Shown: positions 6,525 through 14,406 of the stretch, one piece after another | Layout of the letters: each line of letters starts with the position of its first letter | Numbering within the stretch: position 1 is the stretch's first letter | From: Oscillospiraceae bacterium | Lineage (GTDB): Bacteria > Bacillota > Clostridia > Oscillospirales > Ruminococcaceae | Direction: 5' to 3' | DNA length: 37,960 bases | NCBI GenBank assembly: GCA_021199355.1 | Contig: JAJQIF010000007.1 | Location: forward strand, 1-37,960 | Program-made: the position numbers and the translations under genes | Notes under the pieces: generated by a model | What the model saw: only the letters and a program-made list of their open reading frames with translations | Told to the model about the DNA's origin: nothing | Databases searched by the model: none

Positions 6525-9278
6525 ATGAAGAAAGAAAATCTTCGTAAGATGGCAGAGAAGGCTGTCATCTGTGACGAACAGAACGGTCGCCTCGCATTTG
6601 CGGCGACAAATACAACCGGAGATGTGCTTGATCGTCTCGGCACAACCCTGACGGGGTTGGATGAGGAATCGGTTATGACCAGCCGTTCAATAAATGGTTC
6701 CAATCATGTGACAAAGGAAAAGAAGAAATCGCTGGCGCAGCGCCTGGCCGGAGCCTTTGTCAATCCATTCACAGCGATTCTCTTTTGCCTGGCCGTCGTT
6801 TCCACGATTACGGACATGATTTTGCCCTACTATTCCCTGTTCGGCTGTGAACCGGAGGATTTTGACTGCCTGACAGTCGTCATTATCCTGACGATGGTTG
6901 TGATTTCCGGCACGCTTCGCTTTGTACAGGAATCCAGGAGCGGCAATGCAGCAGAAAAGCTGCTGGCGATGATCACCACCACCTGCACCGTCACCCGCAA
7001 AGACGCTCCCAAATCAGAGCTTCCGCTGGATGAGGTGGTCGTGGGGGATATTGTCCATCTGTCCGCCGGGGATATGATTCCCGCCGATGTGCGGATTCTG
7101 GAGGCAAAGGATTTATTTGTCAGTCAGGCCAGTCTGACCGGCGAGAGCGAGCCAATCGAGAAAACATCTCTCGTGGCAGAAACGACGGATACTGTGACCG
7201 ATTATTCCAATATCGCCTTTATGGGCAGTAATGTTATTTCGGGAAGCGCAACCGCTGTGGTTGTCTGCGTCGGTGACAATACGCTGTTTGGCTCTATGGC
7301 TTCGGCAGTTGCCGGGGAAGCAGTCGAGACCAGTTTTTCAAAAGGTGTCAATGCCGTCTCATGGGTGCTGATTCGCTTTATGATGGTAATGGTACCGTTG
7401 GTATTCGTCATCAACGGTCTGACAAAAGGAGACTGGCTGGAGGCATTCTTATTCGGAATTTCAATCGCAGTAGGTTTAACGCCTGAAATGTTGCCTATGA
7501 TTGTAACAACCTGCCTTGCGAAGGGCGCAGTCTCGATGAGCAAAAAACAGACTATAGTCAAAAATCTCAATTCGATTCAGAACTTCGGAGCTATTGACAT
7601 CCTCTGCACCGACAAAACCGGCACTCTTACTCAGGACAAGGTTGTCCTCGAGTATCACCTTAACGTCGACGGCGAGGAGGACGGAAGAGTTCTCAGACAC
7701 GCATATCTGAACAGTTACTTCCAGACCGGGTATAAGAACCTGATGGATCTTGCAATAATCAGGAAAACCGAGGAGGAAGAGAGCGAAAATCCCGAGCTTA
7801 CCGATTTGTCTGAAAGCTACGTCAAGGTCGACGAGATTCCTTTCGACTTCACACGCCGCCGCCTGACAACCGTTGTTCAGGACAAAGCGGGCAAAACTCA
7901 GATGATTACGAAGGGTGCCGTCGAGGAGATGCTTTCCGTCTGCTCGTTTGCGGAGATAGACGGCGAGGTAAGACCTCTTGATGATGAGGTCAAGGAAAGA
8001 ATCCTTGAAACAGCAGACGATCTGAACGACAAGGGCTTCAGGGTTCTGGGCATCGCTCACAAAACCAATCCATCATCCGTTGGTATTTTCAGCGTGAAGG
8101 ACGAGTCGGAGATGGTGCTTATCGGGTATCTTGCATTCCTCGACCCTCCGAAGGAATCAACAGCCGACGCTATCAAGGCTTTGAAGGCTCACGGTGTACA
8201 CACGAAAATCCTCACCGGTGACAACGAAAAAGTCACCCGCACCATCTGCGCGCAGGTTGGGCTCAAGGTCAGAAATATGCTCCTTGGTTCGGATCTTGAG
8301 CATATGACGGACAAGGAGCTTGCAAGAGCCGCAGAATCAACCGACGTATTCGCAAAGCTCACTCCCGATCAGAAGGCAAGAATCGTATCTGTTCTCCGTG
8401 AAAACGGTCATACCGTCGGCTTTATGGGAGACGGAATCAACGACGCCGCCGCAATGAAAGCTGCGGATATAGGAATCTCGGTTGACACAGCCGTTGATGT
8501 TGCAAAAGAATCCGCCGATATTATCCTTCTCGAAAAAGACCTGATGGTTCTTGAACAGGGCATTATCGAGGGTCGCAAGACCTATGCCAACATGATCAAG
8601 TATATCAAGATGACGGCATCCTCGAACTTCGGAAATATGTTTTCCGTCCTTGCGGCATCGGCACTTCTGCCGTTCCTGCCGATGATGAGCGTACATCTCA
8701 TATTCCTGAACCTGATTTATGATCTGAGCTGTACGGCGATTCCGTGGGACAATGTTGACGAAGAATTTATCGCCGTTCCGAGAAAATGGGATGCCTCAAG
8801 CGTTGGAAGCTTCATGATTTGGATAGGTCCCACAAGCTCAATCTTCGACTTCACAACATACATTTTCATGTATTTCGTCTTCTGCCCGATGTTTGTTTCC
8901 GGCGGCGTTCTTTATAACGACCTTGCAAATCATTTCAGCGGTGCAGAGCTTGCGGATTTGCAATTCAGGTATATGGCGATGTTCCAAGCCGGGTGGTTCG
9001 TTGAATCAATGTGGAGTCAGACACTCGTTATTCACATGATTCGTACTCCGAAGCTCCCGTTCATTCAGAGTCGTGCTTCCGCACCACTTACTCTCATGAC
9101 GATGACGGGAATCGCAGTTCTCACGATAATTCCGTTCACGCCGTTTGGTACGTTGCTCGGATTTGTCGCACTGCCAGCGAGCTACTTCCTCTACCTGATT
9201 CCCTGCATCCTGCTTTATATGCTACTGGCTACAAGCCTGAAAAAAGCCTATGTCCGCCATTACGGCGAGCTGCTTTAA
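6525..9278 (+). CDS. mgtA: Magnesium-transporting P-type ATPase, MgtA-type (copy 2)
   Basis: A 917-residue P-type ATPase of the Mg2+-importing class. Motifs: TGES at 205-208, phosphorylated D363 in DKTGTLT, GDGIND at 635-640, the M4 segment GLTPEMLP, and [10 protein letters not shown] in the C-terminal membrane half. The ATG at 6525 has GGAGG at 6511-6515. Compared with copy 1 it has a longer N-terminal cytosolic tail (about 45 extra residues), where E. coli MgtA has a regulatory amphipathic segment. Codon use changes inside the gene: from about 6730 to 7450 leucine is mostly CTG, while from about 7490 onward CTT and CTC dominate. That suggests a mosaic gene made by recombination between two relatives. 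It is likely translated from the same mRNA as the leader ORF upstream and the 50-residue protein that follows. Confidence 0.94.
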   Translation: MKKENLRKMAEKAVICDEQNGRLAFAATNTTGDVLDRLGTTLTGLDEESVMTSRSINGSNHVTKEKKKSLAQRLAGAFVNPFTAILFCLAVVSTITDMILPYYSLFGCEPEDFDCLTVVIILTMVVISGTLRFVQESRSGNAAEKLLAMITTTCTVTRKDAPKSELPLDEVVVGDIVHLSAGDMIPADVRILEAKDLFVSQASLTGESEPIEKTSLVAETTDTVTDYSNIAFMGSNVISGSATAVVVCVGDNTLFGSMASAVAGEAVETSFSKGVNAVSWVLIRFMMVMVPLVFVINGLTKGDWLEAFLFGISIAVGLTPEMLPMIVTTCLAKGAVSMSKKQTIVKNLNSIQNFGAIDILCTDKTGTLTQDKVVLEYHLNVDGEEDGRVLRHAYLNSYFQTGYKNLMDLAIIRKTEEEESENPELTDLSESYVKVDEIPFDFTRRRLTTVVQDKAGKTQMITKGAVEEMLSVCSFAEIDGEVRPLDDEVKERILETADDLNDKGFRVLGIAHKTNPSSVGIFSVKDESEMVLIGYLAFLDPPKESTADAIKALKAHGVHTKILTGDNEKVTRTICAQVGLKVRNMLLGSDLEHMTDKELARAAESTDVFAKLTPDQKARIVSVLRENGHTVGFMGDGINDAAAMKAADIGISVDTAVDVAKESADIILLEKDLMVLEQGIIEGRKTYANMIKYIKMTASSNFGNMFSVLAASALLPFLPMMSVHLIFLNLIYDLSCTAIPWDNVDEEFIAVPRKWDASSVGSFMIWIGPTSSIFDFTTYIFMYFVFCPMFVSGGVLYNDLANHFSGAELADLQFRYMAMFQAGWFVESMWSQTLVIHMIRTPKLPFIQSRASAPLTLMTMTGIAVLTIIPFTPFGTLLGFVALPASYFLYLIPCILLYMLLATSLKKAYVRHYGELL

Positions 9279-9291
9279 AGGAGGTTAAATC

Positions 9292-9444
9292 ATGAACTGG
9301 ACTGAAATTTGGATGAAGCTTTTCGGAACAACGGAATTCCTCGGATTAAATATCGGCTTCTGGGCGTCCATGGCTGTTGTTGCAGTAATTGTCGTTCTCA
9401 TGAATGCCGTTTTCTGGGGGATGAAGCCGAAGGAAAAGGATTGA
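9292..9444 (+). CDS. 50-residue single-span membrane protein following mgtA-like gene 2
   Basis: ATG at 9292, 13 bases after the ATPase stop, with AAAGGAGG overlapping that stop codon, so translation is probably coupled. The product is MNWTEIWMKLFG, then a polar/hydrophobic stretch, one transmembrane helix (about 23-43, ASMAVVAVIVVLMNAVFW), and a short basic-acidic tail MKPKEKD. It is too well formed (start signal, helix, charged end) to be noise. Small membrane proteins that bind and stabilise or control MgtA, MgtB or MgtC are known in enterobacteria (MgtS, MgtR, MgtU). This one has no sequence similarity that I can see, but has the same size class and position. A role as a subunit or stability factor of the preceding ATPase is inferred. 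Confidence 0.75.
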   Translation: MNWTEIWMKLFGTTEFLGLNIGFWASMAVVAVIVVLMNAVFWGMKPKEKD

Positions 9445-9460
9445 TTGTCGGAGAATACTA

Positions 9461-9491
9461 AAGGGAGCCAGGTTCGGCTCCCTTGTTGTTT
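9461..9491 (+). terminator. Intrinsic terminator of the magnesium cluster
   Basis: AAGGGAGCC (9461-9469) pairs with GGCTCCCTT (9476-9484). It is followed by a T-rich stretch, GTTGTTTGT. It ends the mgtA2-small-protein transcript. Confidence 0.75.
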
Positions 9492-9544
9492 GTCAAGCGC
9501 TTTGTCCTTGAGTAAATCCACTGTAATCACCTCCAAATGGGCAT

Positions 9545-9575
9545 GAAAAAAGAGCGGCTGGTTAAAGTCGCTCTT
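9545..9575 (-). terminator. Intrinsic terminator of the DUF3795-like gene
   Basis: Read on the minus strand, AAGAGCG (9575-9569) pairs with CGCTCTT (9556-9550), followed by a run of Ts (plus-strand As 9545-9551). It lies 42 bases beyond the stop of the minus-strand gene. Confidence 0.7.
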
Positions 9576-9616
9576 GGATATAGAAATGTGTTAAGTTCAG
9601 GTTGATAAACTGGAAT

Positions 9617-9991
9617 TTATCTTTTACCTGTCAATATGAATTCTATCAGTTGCTCCACATCGGAGAAATTATCATAATCACCGTTAATTCCGTCTTTATG
9701 ATAGAGGATACCTCTTTTTTCATTTTCCTCCAAACAATCCAGCAACCGTTCTTCGCCGTATCTTTTGATAAACTGACTAAAACCATATGGCTTTATTTTT
9801 GACAAAACACCTTTTCTACAGTTTTCGGAACATTCATAGCAGTGATTGAACCCTTTTTCTATGGAGCATTTTCTGTTTTCGCACCAGTCTTTACCAGGGC
9901 ACTCTCCAGAATCACAGCCTGGACAGTGGGTGTTTTCTGAGCAAAGGCAGCAAGCAAGCCCACACCTTGAAACCCCTAATTCTCTTTTCAT
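9617..9991 (-). CDS. Cysteine-rich DUF3795-like protein
   Basis: A 124-residue cytoplasmic protein. The first half carries many cysteines in close spacing: CGLACCLC, then CPGCDSGECPG, WCENRKC and CYECSENC. The C-terminal half is an ordinary charged helical segment with KPYGFSQFIKRYGEERL. This layout matches the DUF3795 group, small proteins with a Cys-rich, probably zinc-binding N-terminus and no settled function. The ATG at 9991 is chosen because GGGAGAG precedes it at good spacing; a TTG six codons upstream is less likely. It is a single gene with its own promoter and terminator, opposite in direction to the Mg2+ genes. Nothing links it to magnesium, and it may be cargo of the former mobile element. 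Confidence 0.75.
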   Translation of the reverse strand: MKRELGVSRCGLACCLCSENTHCPGCDSGECPGKDWCENRKCSIEKGFNHCYECSENCRKGVLSKIKPYGFSQFIKRYGEERLLDCLEENEKRGILYHKDGINGDYDNFSDVEQLIEFILTGKR

Positions 9992-10039
9992 AAACAATCT
10001 CTCCCACAAAATTCCGATTTGTACTCGCGTACAGCAATC

Positions 10040-10068
10040 AGTATACCATATCAGGATGATAAAAGCAA
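10040..10068 (-). promoter_or_regulatory. Promoter of the DUF3795-like gene
   Basis: On the minus strand there is TTGCTT (10068-10063), a 17-base spacer, and TATACT (10045-10040) with a TG extension before the -10. Transcription would start near 10033. A small hairpin GTAC-TCGC-GTAC (10021-10032) lies at the start of the leader. Confidence 0.65.
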
Positions 10069-10109
10069 GACAAATTTTAACCTAAAACACAGCTATGTAG
10101 GAGGTAAAA

Positions 10110-10271
10110 ATGCCAAAAGCACAATACGCAATTCTCCGCTTTGCAAAGTACAAGGGACCGGAGATTTCAAACATAGAGGCTCACAATGAGAGAACGAAAG
10201 AGAAATACGCAAGCAACCCCGATGTGGACACAAGTAAAAGCCACCTGAACTTTCACCTTGTCGAGCCGTAG
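10110..10271 (+). pseudogene. MobV-type plasmid relaxase, N-terminal stub
   Basis: ATG 10110 with AGGAGG upstream opens a 53-codon frame, MPKAQYAILRFAKYKG, followed by SNIEAHNERTKEKYASNPD and HLNFHLVEP, then TAG. This is the start of plasmid recombination/mobilisation (Mob/Pre, MobV) proteins, including the first motif HNERTKE. The next codons after the stop still read GKYRAVAEQ, so the stop arose by mutation. After a second stop (10299-10301) the sequence changes into serine recombinase sequence. The catalytic His and metal motifs that lie further on in MobV are lost, so it cannot nick DNA. It shows that the island derives from a mobilisable plasmid or conjugative element. Confidence 0.8.
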
Positions 10272-10301
10272 GGAAAGTACCGAGCTGTTGCTGAACAGTA
10301 G

Positions 10302-10822
10302 ATTAAGGAAGCAGAAACCGCAATTCAGAACATCTTAAACGCTATCCGGGTATACTTACAAAGTCCACAAAGTTACGGCTTGAAGAATTAGAGGTGGCAA
10401 AAGAAGACTTGGAAATAAAGATTGCGAACGAGAAGATTTCGAAGCCGAGGATAAATAAAGAGTTCATGACATTCTGGTTGCATCGCTTTCGTAAACTTGA
10501 TGTCAGCCAGAAGTCCCACCGCAAGATGCTGATAGACACGTTTGTCAATGCGATTTACCTCTACGATGACAAGATGCTATTGATATTTAATTTCAAGGAC
10601 GTCACAAAGACGATTACGTTTGATGACGTGAAGGATGCCCAGAACAAATATGGAAATGGTTCGGATTTGGATTGGAGAACTGCACCAATAGCTTACTTCG
10701 TAAGCTACCAAAGAAGCCCCGAACAGCGTTCGGGGCTTCTTCACATTTCTAAAGCGCCTTATGGCGGCTTCTTTGCTTTATGTCTCATTTCGGAGAGCAA
10801 TTTGCACAAAAGCCACAGTTAA
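10302..10822 (+). pseudogene. Large serine recombinase, C-terminal fragment (copy 2), decayed
   Basis: Homologous to the last third of copy 1. It shares KEAETAIQNILNAI, then LEELEVAKEDLEIK, FMTFWLHRFRKLDVSQ, KSHRKMLIDTFVNAIYLYDD and GNGSDLDWRTAP. Relative to copy 1, four bases are missing after GCTATCC (near 10350), which shifts the frame. The copy 1 stop TAA is CAA here, so the frame runs on for about 40 unrelated codons to 10822. The zinc ribbon and catalytic domain are absent. The fragment is joined directly to the MobV stub at about 10290-10310, so two element genes were fused by deletion. It is a non-functional relic marking the right edge of the island. Confidence 0.82.
10690..10741 (+). 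terminator. Twin hairpins after recombinase copy 2
   Basis: Hairpin 1 is AGCTTAC-TTC-GTAAGCT (10690-10706). Hairpin 2 is a perfect 14-bp stem, AAGAAGCCCCGAAC with its complement (10711-10724 with 10728-10741). They correspond in position to the pair at 1577-1623 but with compensating base changes. T-runs after them are short, so their efficiency as terminators is uncertain. Confidence 0.6.
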
Positions 10823-10839
10823 GCTGCTTTTGCGGCTTT
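10752..10839 (+). other. Further hairpins before the str operon promoter
   Basis: AAGCGCC-TTAT-GGCGGCTT (10752-10770), followed by CTTTGCTTT, is a small terminator-like hairpin. AAAGCC (10809-10814) pairs with GGCTTT (10834-10839) around an inner partial stem. Together they insulate rpsL from island transcription. No gene is visible between 10823 and the rpsL promoter. Confidence 0.4.
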
Positions 10840-10871
10840 GAAATTCGTCATATTTCCCCGAAAAATTTTTC

Positions 10872-10900
10872 TTGACAAATTCTTAAGCAATAAGTATAAT
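10872..10900 (+). promoter_or_regulatory. Strong promoter of the str operon
   Basis: TTGACA (10872-10877), a 17-base spacer, and TATAAT (10895-10900) match the sigma-A consensus exactly. The predicted transcription start is near 10907. Confidence 0.9.
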
Positions 10901-10909
10901 TGAATAGTA

Positions 10910-10939
10910 TGTGAGCGTATGCACACATGTGCGCTCACA
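10910..10939 (+). promoter_or_regulatory. Hairpin at the 5' end of the rpsL leader
   Basis: TGTGAGC (10910-10916) pairs with GCTCACA (10933-10939). GCAC (10921-10924) pairs with GTGC (10929-10932) around ACAT, leaving a 4-base bulge GTAT. It begins within a few bases of the predicted transcript start. It could stabilise the mRNA or be a feedback site for a ribosomal protein; the function is not known. Confidence 0.6.
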
Positions 10940-10969
10940 CAACCAAATTCTTACGAAAGGAGAGAAAAC

Positions 10970-11392
10970 ATGCCTACCTTTAACCAGTTGGTTCGCAAGG
11001 GAAGAGAAGTTTCTGTTTACAAGTCCACTGCTCCGGCTCTTCAGAAGATTTACAATTCCAAGAAGAAAGTCAGCGTTGATTTGTCCTGCCCTCAGAAGAG
11101 AGGCGTCTGCACCGCTGTTAAGACTCAGACTCCTAAGAAGCCTAACTCAGCTATGAGAAAGATTGCAAGAGTTCGTCTTACAAACGGCACTGAAGTCACT
11201 GCTTACATCCCCGGAATCGGACACAACCTTCAGGAGCATAGCGTTGTTCTCATCAGAGGCGGCAGAGTCAAGGACCTCCCCGGTGTGCGTTACCACATCA
11301 TCAGAGGAACCCTCGATACTCAGGGCGTCGCAAAGAGAATGCAGGCTCGTTCCAAGTACGGTGCAAAGAGACCGAAGGCTACCAAGAAGTAA
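10970..11392 (+). CDS. rpsL: 30S ribosomal protein S12
   Basis: A 140-residue S12: [13 protein letters not shown] at the N-terminus, the conserved [11 protein letters not shown] loop and [10 protein letters not shown] near the decoding centre, and a basic C-terminus. The ATG at 10970 has AAAGGAG upstream. S12 sits at the A-site of the 30S subunit and monitors codon-anticodon pairing. Both streptomycin-related lysines are the normal ones (Lys in PKKPNS and in VKDLPG), so no resistance substitution is present. It carries the Firmicute-type insertion after [12 protein letters not shown]. It is first gene of the operon here. No rpoB/rpoC or L7Ae-type gene is directly upstream; the mobile island occupies that position. 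Confidence 0.97.
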   Translation: MPTFNQLVRKGREVSVYKSTAPALQKIYNSKKKVSVDLSCPQKRGVCTAVKTQTPKKPNSAMRKIARVRLTNGTEVTAYIPGIGHNLQEHSVVLIRGGRVKDLPGVRYHIIRGTLDTQGVAKRMQARSKYGAKRPKATKK

Positions 11393-11621
11393 GCCACAGA
11401 ACGCTGAAAAGCAAACAAACAAAGTAAAATCCACCACAGTCATGTGGGGTTGACATAGAAATATGCAAGAACGAAGTTCTTGTTGCGCAACTTGTTGCGC
11501 GTAGCCTCATAACGGACTGACGGGGTCACTGCGGGAAGGCTCTGAAGACCTTATCCGACGGCTTTCTCGGGTGAAAACGAGTACCCATGATAGCATTTTA
11601 TTAATGAAGGAGGGAAGCGAA
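11393..11621 (+). promoter_or_regulatory. Long rpsL-rpsG spacer with several hairpins
   Basis: The 229-base spacer holds AAGAAC-GAA-GTTCTT (about 11467-11481), a GTTGCGCAAC palindrome, and a region about 11520-11595 with GGGT and ACCC pairing around GAAAACGAG. In E. coli the S12-S7 spacer is the S7 feedback binding site; a similar role is possible here but not shown. A TTGACA at 11450-11455 has no matching -10, so I do not call a promoter. Confidence 0.4.
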
Positions 11622-12092
11622 GTGCCAAGAAGAGGTAATATTGCAAAACGTGATGTTTTGGAAGATCCGGTGTATAATTCTAAGCTCGTCACTCGTCTTA
11701 TAAACAACGTTATGGTTGACGGTAAGAAGGGCGTAGCTCAGAAGATTGTGTACGACGCATTCGAAATTGTAGAAACAAAGTCCGGCAAGCCCGCACTCGA
11801 AGCTTTCGAGCAGGCTATGGAAAACATAATGCCGAACCTTGAGGTAAAGGCTCGCCGTGTAGGCGGTGCTACCTATCAGGTTCCTATGGAAGTACGTCCG
11901 GCAAGAAGACAGACCTTGGGCTTGAGATGGCTCGTCAAGTATGCACGCGACAGACATGAAAAGACCATGAAGGAGAAGCTCGCCGGCGAAATCATGGACG
12001 CCATGAACGGAACCGGTGCGGCTGTCAAGAAGCGTGAGGACACTCACAAGATGGCAGAGGCAAACAAGGCGTTTGCTCATTTCCGTTGGTAA
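11622..12092 (+). CDS. rpsG: 30S ribosomal protein S7
   Basis: A 156-residue S7 with a GTG start ([16 protein letters not shown]), chosen because AAGGAGG lies 8 bases upstream and the product then begins exactly as other S7 proteins do. The conserved core includes [19 protein letters not shown] and [15 protein letters not shown], and it ends [13 protein letters not shown]7 starts assembly of the 3' head domain of the 30S subunit by binding 16S rRNA, and in many bacteria represses its own operon. It lies between rpsL and fusA as expected. Confidence 0.97.
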   Translation: MPRRGNIAKRDVLEDPVYNSKLVTRLINNVMVDGKKGVAQKIVYDAFEIVETKSGKPALEAFEQAMENIMPNLEVKARRVGGATYQVPMEVRPARRQTLGLRWLVKYARDRHEKTMKEKLAGEIMDAMNGTGAAVKKREDTHKMAEANKAFAHFRW

Positions 12093-12212
12093 TTTCCGGC
12101 GTGAAGCCATTAAGAAAAGTATTTTCTTTGAGATTGTCTGCATTTGGGTTGGGCAGACAAGCACTAACGTGCTAGGTAAAATCGCCCTCACAAAGGGGCA
12201 TGGAGGATTTGT
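12093..12212 (+). promoter_or_regulatory. fusA leader with small hairpins
   Basis: The spacer contains GTCTGC...GCAGAC (about 12137-12160), AGCAC-TAAC-GTGCT just after it, and a GCCC...GGGGC pairing close to the fusA ribosome binding site (GGAGG 12202-12206). No terminator-type T-run is present, so fusA is expected to be co-transcribed with rpsG. Confidence 0.4.
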
Positions 12213-14297
12213 ATGGCAAGAGATGTATCTTTGTCGATGACCCGTAACATCGGAATTATGGCTCACATCGACGCCGGCAAGACGACCACCACCGAGCGTA
12301 TTCTCTACTACACGGGAATCAACCACAAGCTCGGTGAGGTTCACGACGGTGCGGCTACGATGGACTGGATGGAGCAGGAGCAGGAGAGAGGTATCACAAT
12401 CACCTCCGCCGCTACCACCGCTTACTGGAAGGGTCATAGAATCAATATCATCGACACCCCCGGTCACGTTGACTTTACCGTTGAGGTTGAGAGATCGCTT
12501 AGAGTTCTCGACGGTGCGGTAACAGTTCTGTGTGCCAAGGGAGGCGTTGAGCCGCAGACCGAGACTGTTTGGAGACAGGCGGACAAGTATAATGTTCCCC
12601 GTATGATTTACGTCAACAAGATGGACATCATGGGTGCGAACTTCTATCACGTCCTCGACATGATTCACCAGCGTCTCAAGGCAAACGCCGTTCCCATTCA
12701 GCTTCCTATCGGAAGCGAAACCTTCTTCAAGGGCATCATCGATCTCCTTGAGATGAAGGCTTATGTATACTATAACGAACTCGGAACCGACATCAGGGTT
12801 GAAGAAATCCCCGAGAACATGGTTGAAGAGGCTGAAAAGTATCGCTCTCAGCTTGTTGAATCGGTAGCCGAGCTTAACGACGACCTTATGGAGAAGTATC
12901 TCGACGGCGAGGAGCTCACCATTGAAGAACTCAAAGCCGGCATAAGAGCGGCAACAATCGCAAACAAGATGGTTCCCGTTGTCTGCGGAACCTCCTATAA
13001 GAACAAGGGCGTTCAGAAGCTCCTTGACGCGATTGTAGACTATATGCCCGCTCCTACGGATATCGAAGACATCAAGGGCATCAACCCCGAGACAGGCGAG
13101 GAGGAGACAAGACCCTCCGACGACAACGCTCCGTTTGCGGCTCTCGCTTTCAAGATTGCCACAGACCCGTTCGTCGGAAAGCTCTGCTTCTTCAGAGTTT
13201 ACTCGGGAACACTTAACGCAGGCGAAACCGTTCTGAACTGCACGAAGGACGTCAATGAAAGAATGGGACGTGTCCTTCAGATGCACTCGAATCACCGTAA
13301 GGATATCGAGACCTGCTATGCGGGAGATATCTATGCGGTAGTCGGCGTCAAGAACACCACAACAGGTGACACACTTTGCGATGCAAAGCACCCGATCATT
13401 CTTGAATCAATGGAATTCCCCGATCCTGTTATTCAGCTCGCTATCGAGCCGAAGACCAAGGCAGGTCAGGAAAAGATGGCAATCGCTCTTAACAAGCTTG
13501 CCGAGGAAGACCCGACATTCAAGACCTGGACGGATGAAGAAACCGGTCAGACCATCATCGCCGGAATGGGCGAGCTTCACCTCGAAATCATCGTTGACAG
13601 AATGCTCCGTGAATTCAAGGTTGAGGCTAACGTAGGTGCACCTCAGGTTGCCTACAAGGAAACTGTCAGAAAGCTTTCGGATGTCGAGTGCAAATATGCT
13701 CGTCAGTCAGGTGGTAAGGGACAGTATGGTCACGTCAAGATCAGACTTTCTCCGAACGAATCGGGCAAGGGCTATGAGTTCACCAACTCTATCGTCGGCG
13801 GTGCTATTCCGAAGGAATTCATTCCGGCTGTAGACAAGGGTATTCAGGGAGCTATGAAGTCCGGCGTTCTGGCGGGATATCCCGTTGTTGACGTCAAGGT
13901 TGAGCTTTATGACGGTTCTTACCACGAGGTTGACTCCTCCGAAACCGCATTCATGATTGCCGGTTCTATGGCGTTCAAGGATGCAATGAAGAAGGCAGAC
14001 CCGGTAATTCTCGAGCCTATCATGAAGGTTGCCTGCATTGTTCCGGAAGAGTATATGGGAACCGCTATCGGCGACCTTAACTCACGCCGTGGACAGATTC
14101 TCGGTCAGGAAATCAACTCGGGCGTCGCTCAGATAGACGCGCTTGTTCCGCTTTCCGAGATGTTCGGTTATTCGAACGACTTGAGATCAAAGACTCAGGG
14201 CAGAGGACAGTATACGATGGAGCCGCACAGCTACACCGATGTTCCGAAGTCTGTTGCCGAGAGCATCATGTCGAGCCGCAAGCATTCGAACGACTGA
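12213..14297 (+). CDS. fusA: Elongation factor G
   Basis: A 694-residue translational GTPase. GTP motifs are visible: AHIDAGKTT (P-loop), RGITI (switch I), DTPGHVDF (switch II) and NKMD. Domains II to V follow, with the domain IV region [10 protein letters not shown] and the C-terminal [21 protein letters not shown] drives translocation of tRNA and mRNA after peptide bond formation and, with RRF, recycles ribosomes. The length and order are standard. The ATG at 12213 has GGAGG 6 bases upstream. It follows rpsG and precedes tuf in the usual str layout. Confidence 0.97.
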   Translation: MARDVSLSMTRNIGIMAHIDAGKTTTTERILYYTGINHKLGEVHDGAATMDWMEQEQERGITITSAATTAYWKGHRINIIDTPGHVDFTVEVERSLRVLDGAVTVLCAKGGVEPQTETVWRQADKYNVPRMIYVNKMDIMGANFYHVLDMIHQRLKANAVPIQLPIGSETFFKGIIDLLEMKAYVYYNELGTDIRVEEIPENMVEEAEKYRSQLVESVAELNDDLMEKYLDGEELTIEELKAGIRAATIANKMVPVVCGTSYKNKGVQKLLDAIVDYMPAPTDIEDIKGINPETGEEETRPSDDNAPFAALAFKIATDPFVGKLCFFRVYSGTLNAGETVLNCTKDVNERMGRVLQMHSNHRKDIETCYAGDIYAVVGVKNTTTGDTLCDAKHPIILESMEFPDPVIQLAIEPKTKAGQEKMAIALNKLAEEDPTFKTWTDEETGQTIIAGMGELHLEIIVDRMLREFKVEANVGAPQVAYKETVRKLSDVECKYARQSGGKGQYGHVKIRLSPNESGKGYEFTNSIVGGAIPKEFIPAVDKGIQGAMKSGVLAGYPVVDVKVELYDGSYHEVDSSETAFMIAGSMAFKDAMKKADPVILEPIMKVACIVPEEYMGTAIGDLNSRRGQILGQEINSGVAQIDALVPLSEMFGYSNDLRSKTQGRGQYTMEPHSYTDVPKSVAESIMSSRKHSND

Positions 14298-14326
14298 TTT
14301 TAAATTTCACAAAACTTTTTCACTGT

Positions 14327-14370
14327 AAATGCAAATTTCTCTTGCATTTCGGTCGCTAATCTGTTAATAT
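14327..14370 (+). promoter_or_regulatory. Hairpin and candidate internal promoter before tuf
   Basis: AAATGCAA (14327-14334) pairs with TTGCATTT (14342-14349), without a T-run. Overlapping it is a candidate promoter: TTGCAT (14343-14348), 16-base spacer, TAATAT (14365-14370) with a TG extension. A separate tuf promoter would fit the high demand for EF-Tu. Confidence 0.45.
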
Positions 14371-14406
14371 TAGAATACCAAACAAATTTCAAGGGAGGAA
14401 ATTCCA

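Noticed and set aside
11450-11455. TTGACA in the rpsL-rpsG spacer as a promoter
   Set aside because: No -10-like sequence at 16-18 bases downstream.
11601-13391. A 596-codon open frame on the minus strand opposite rpsG and fusA
   Set aside because: It mirrors the biased codons of highly expressed genes on the plus strand, has no start signal and spans two real genes.
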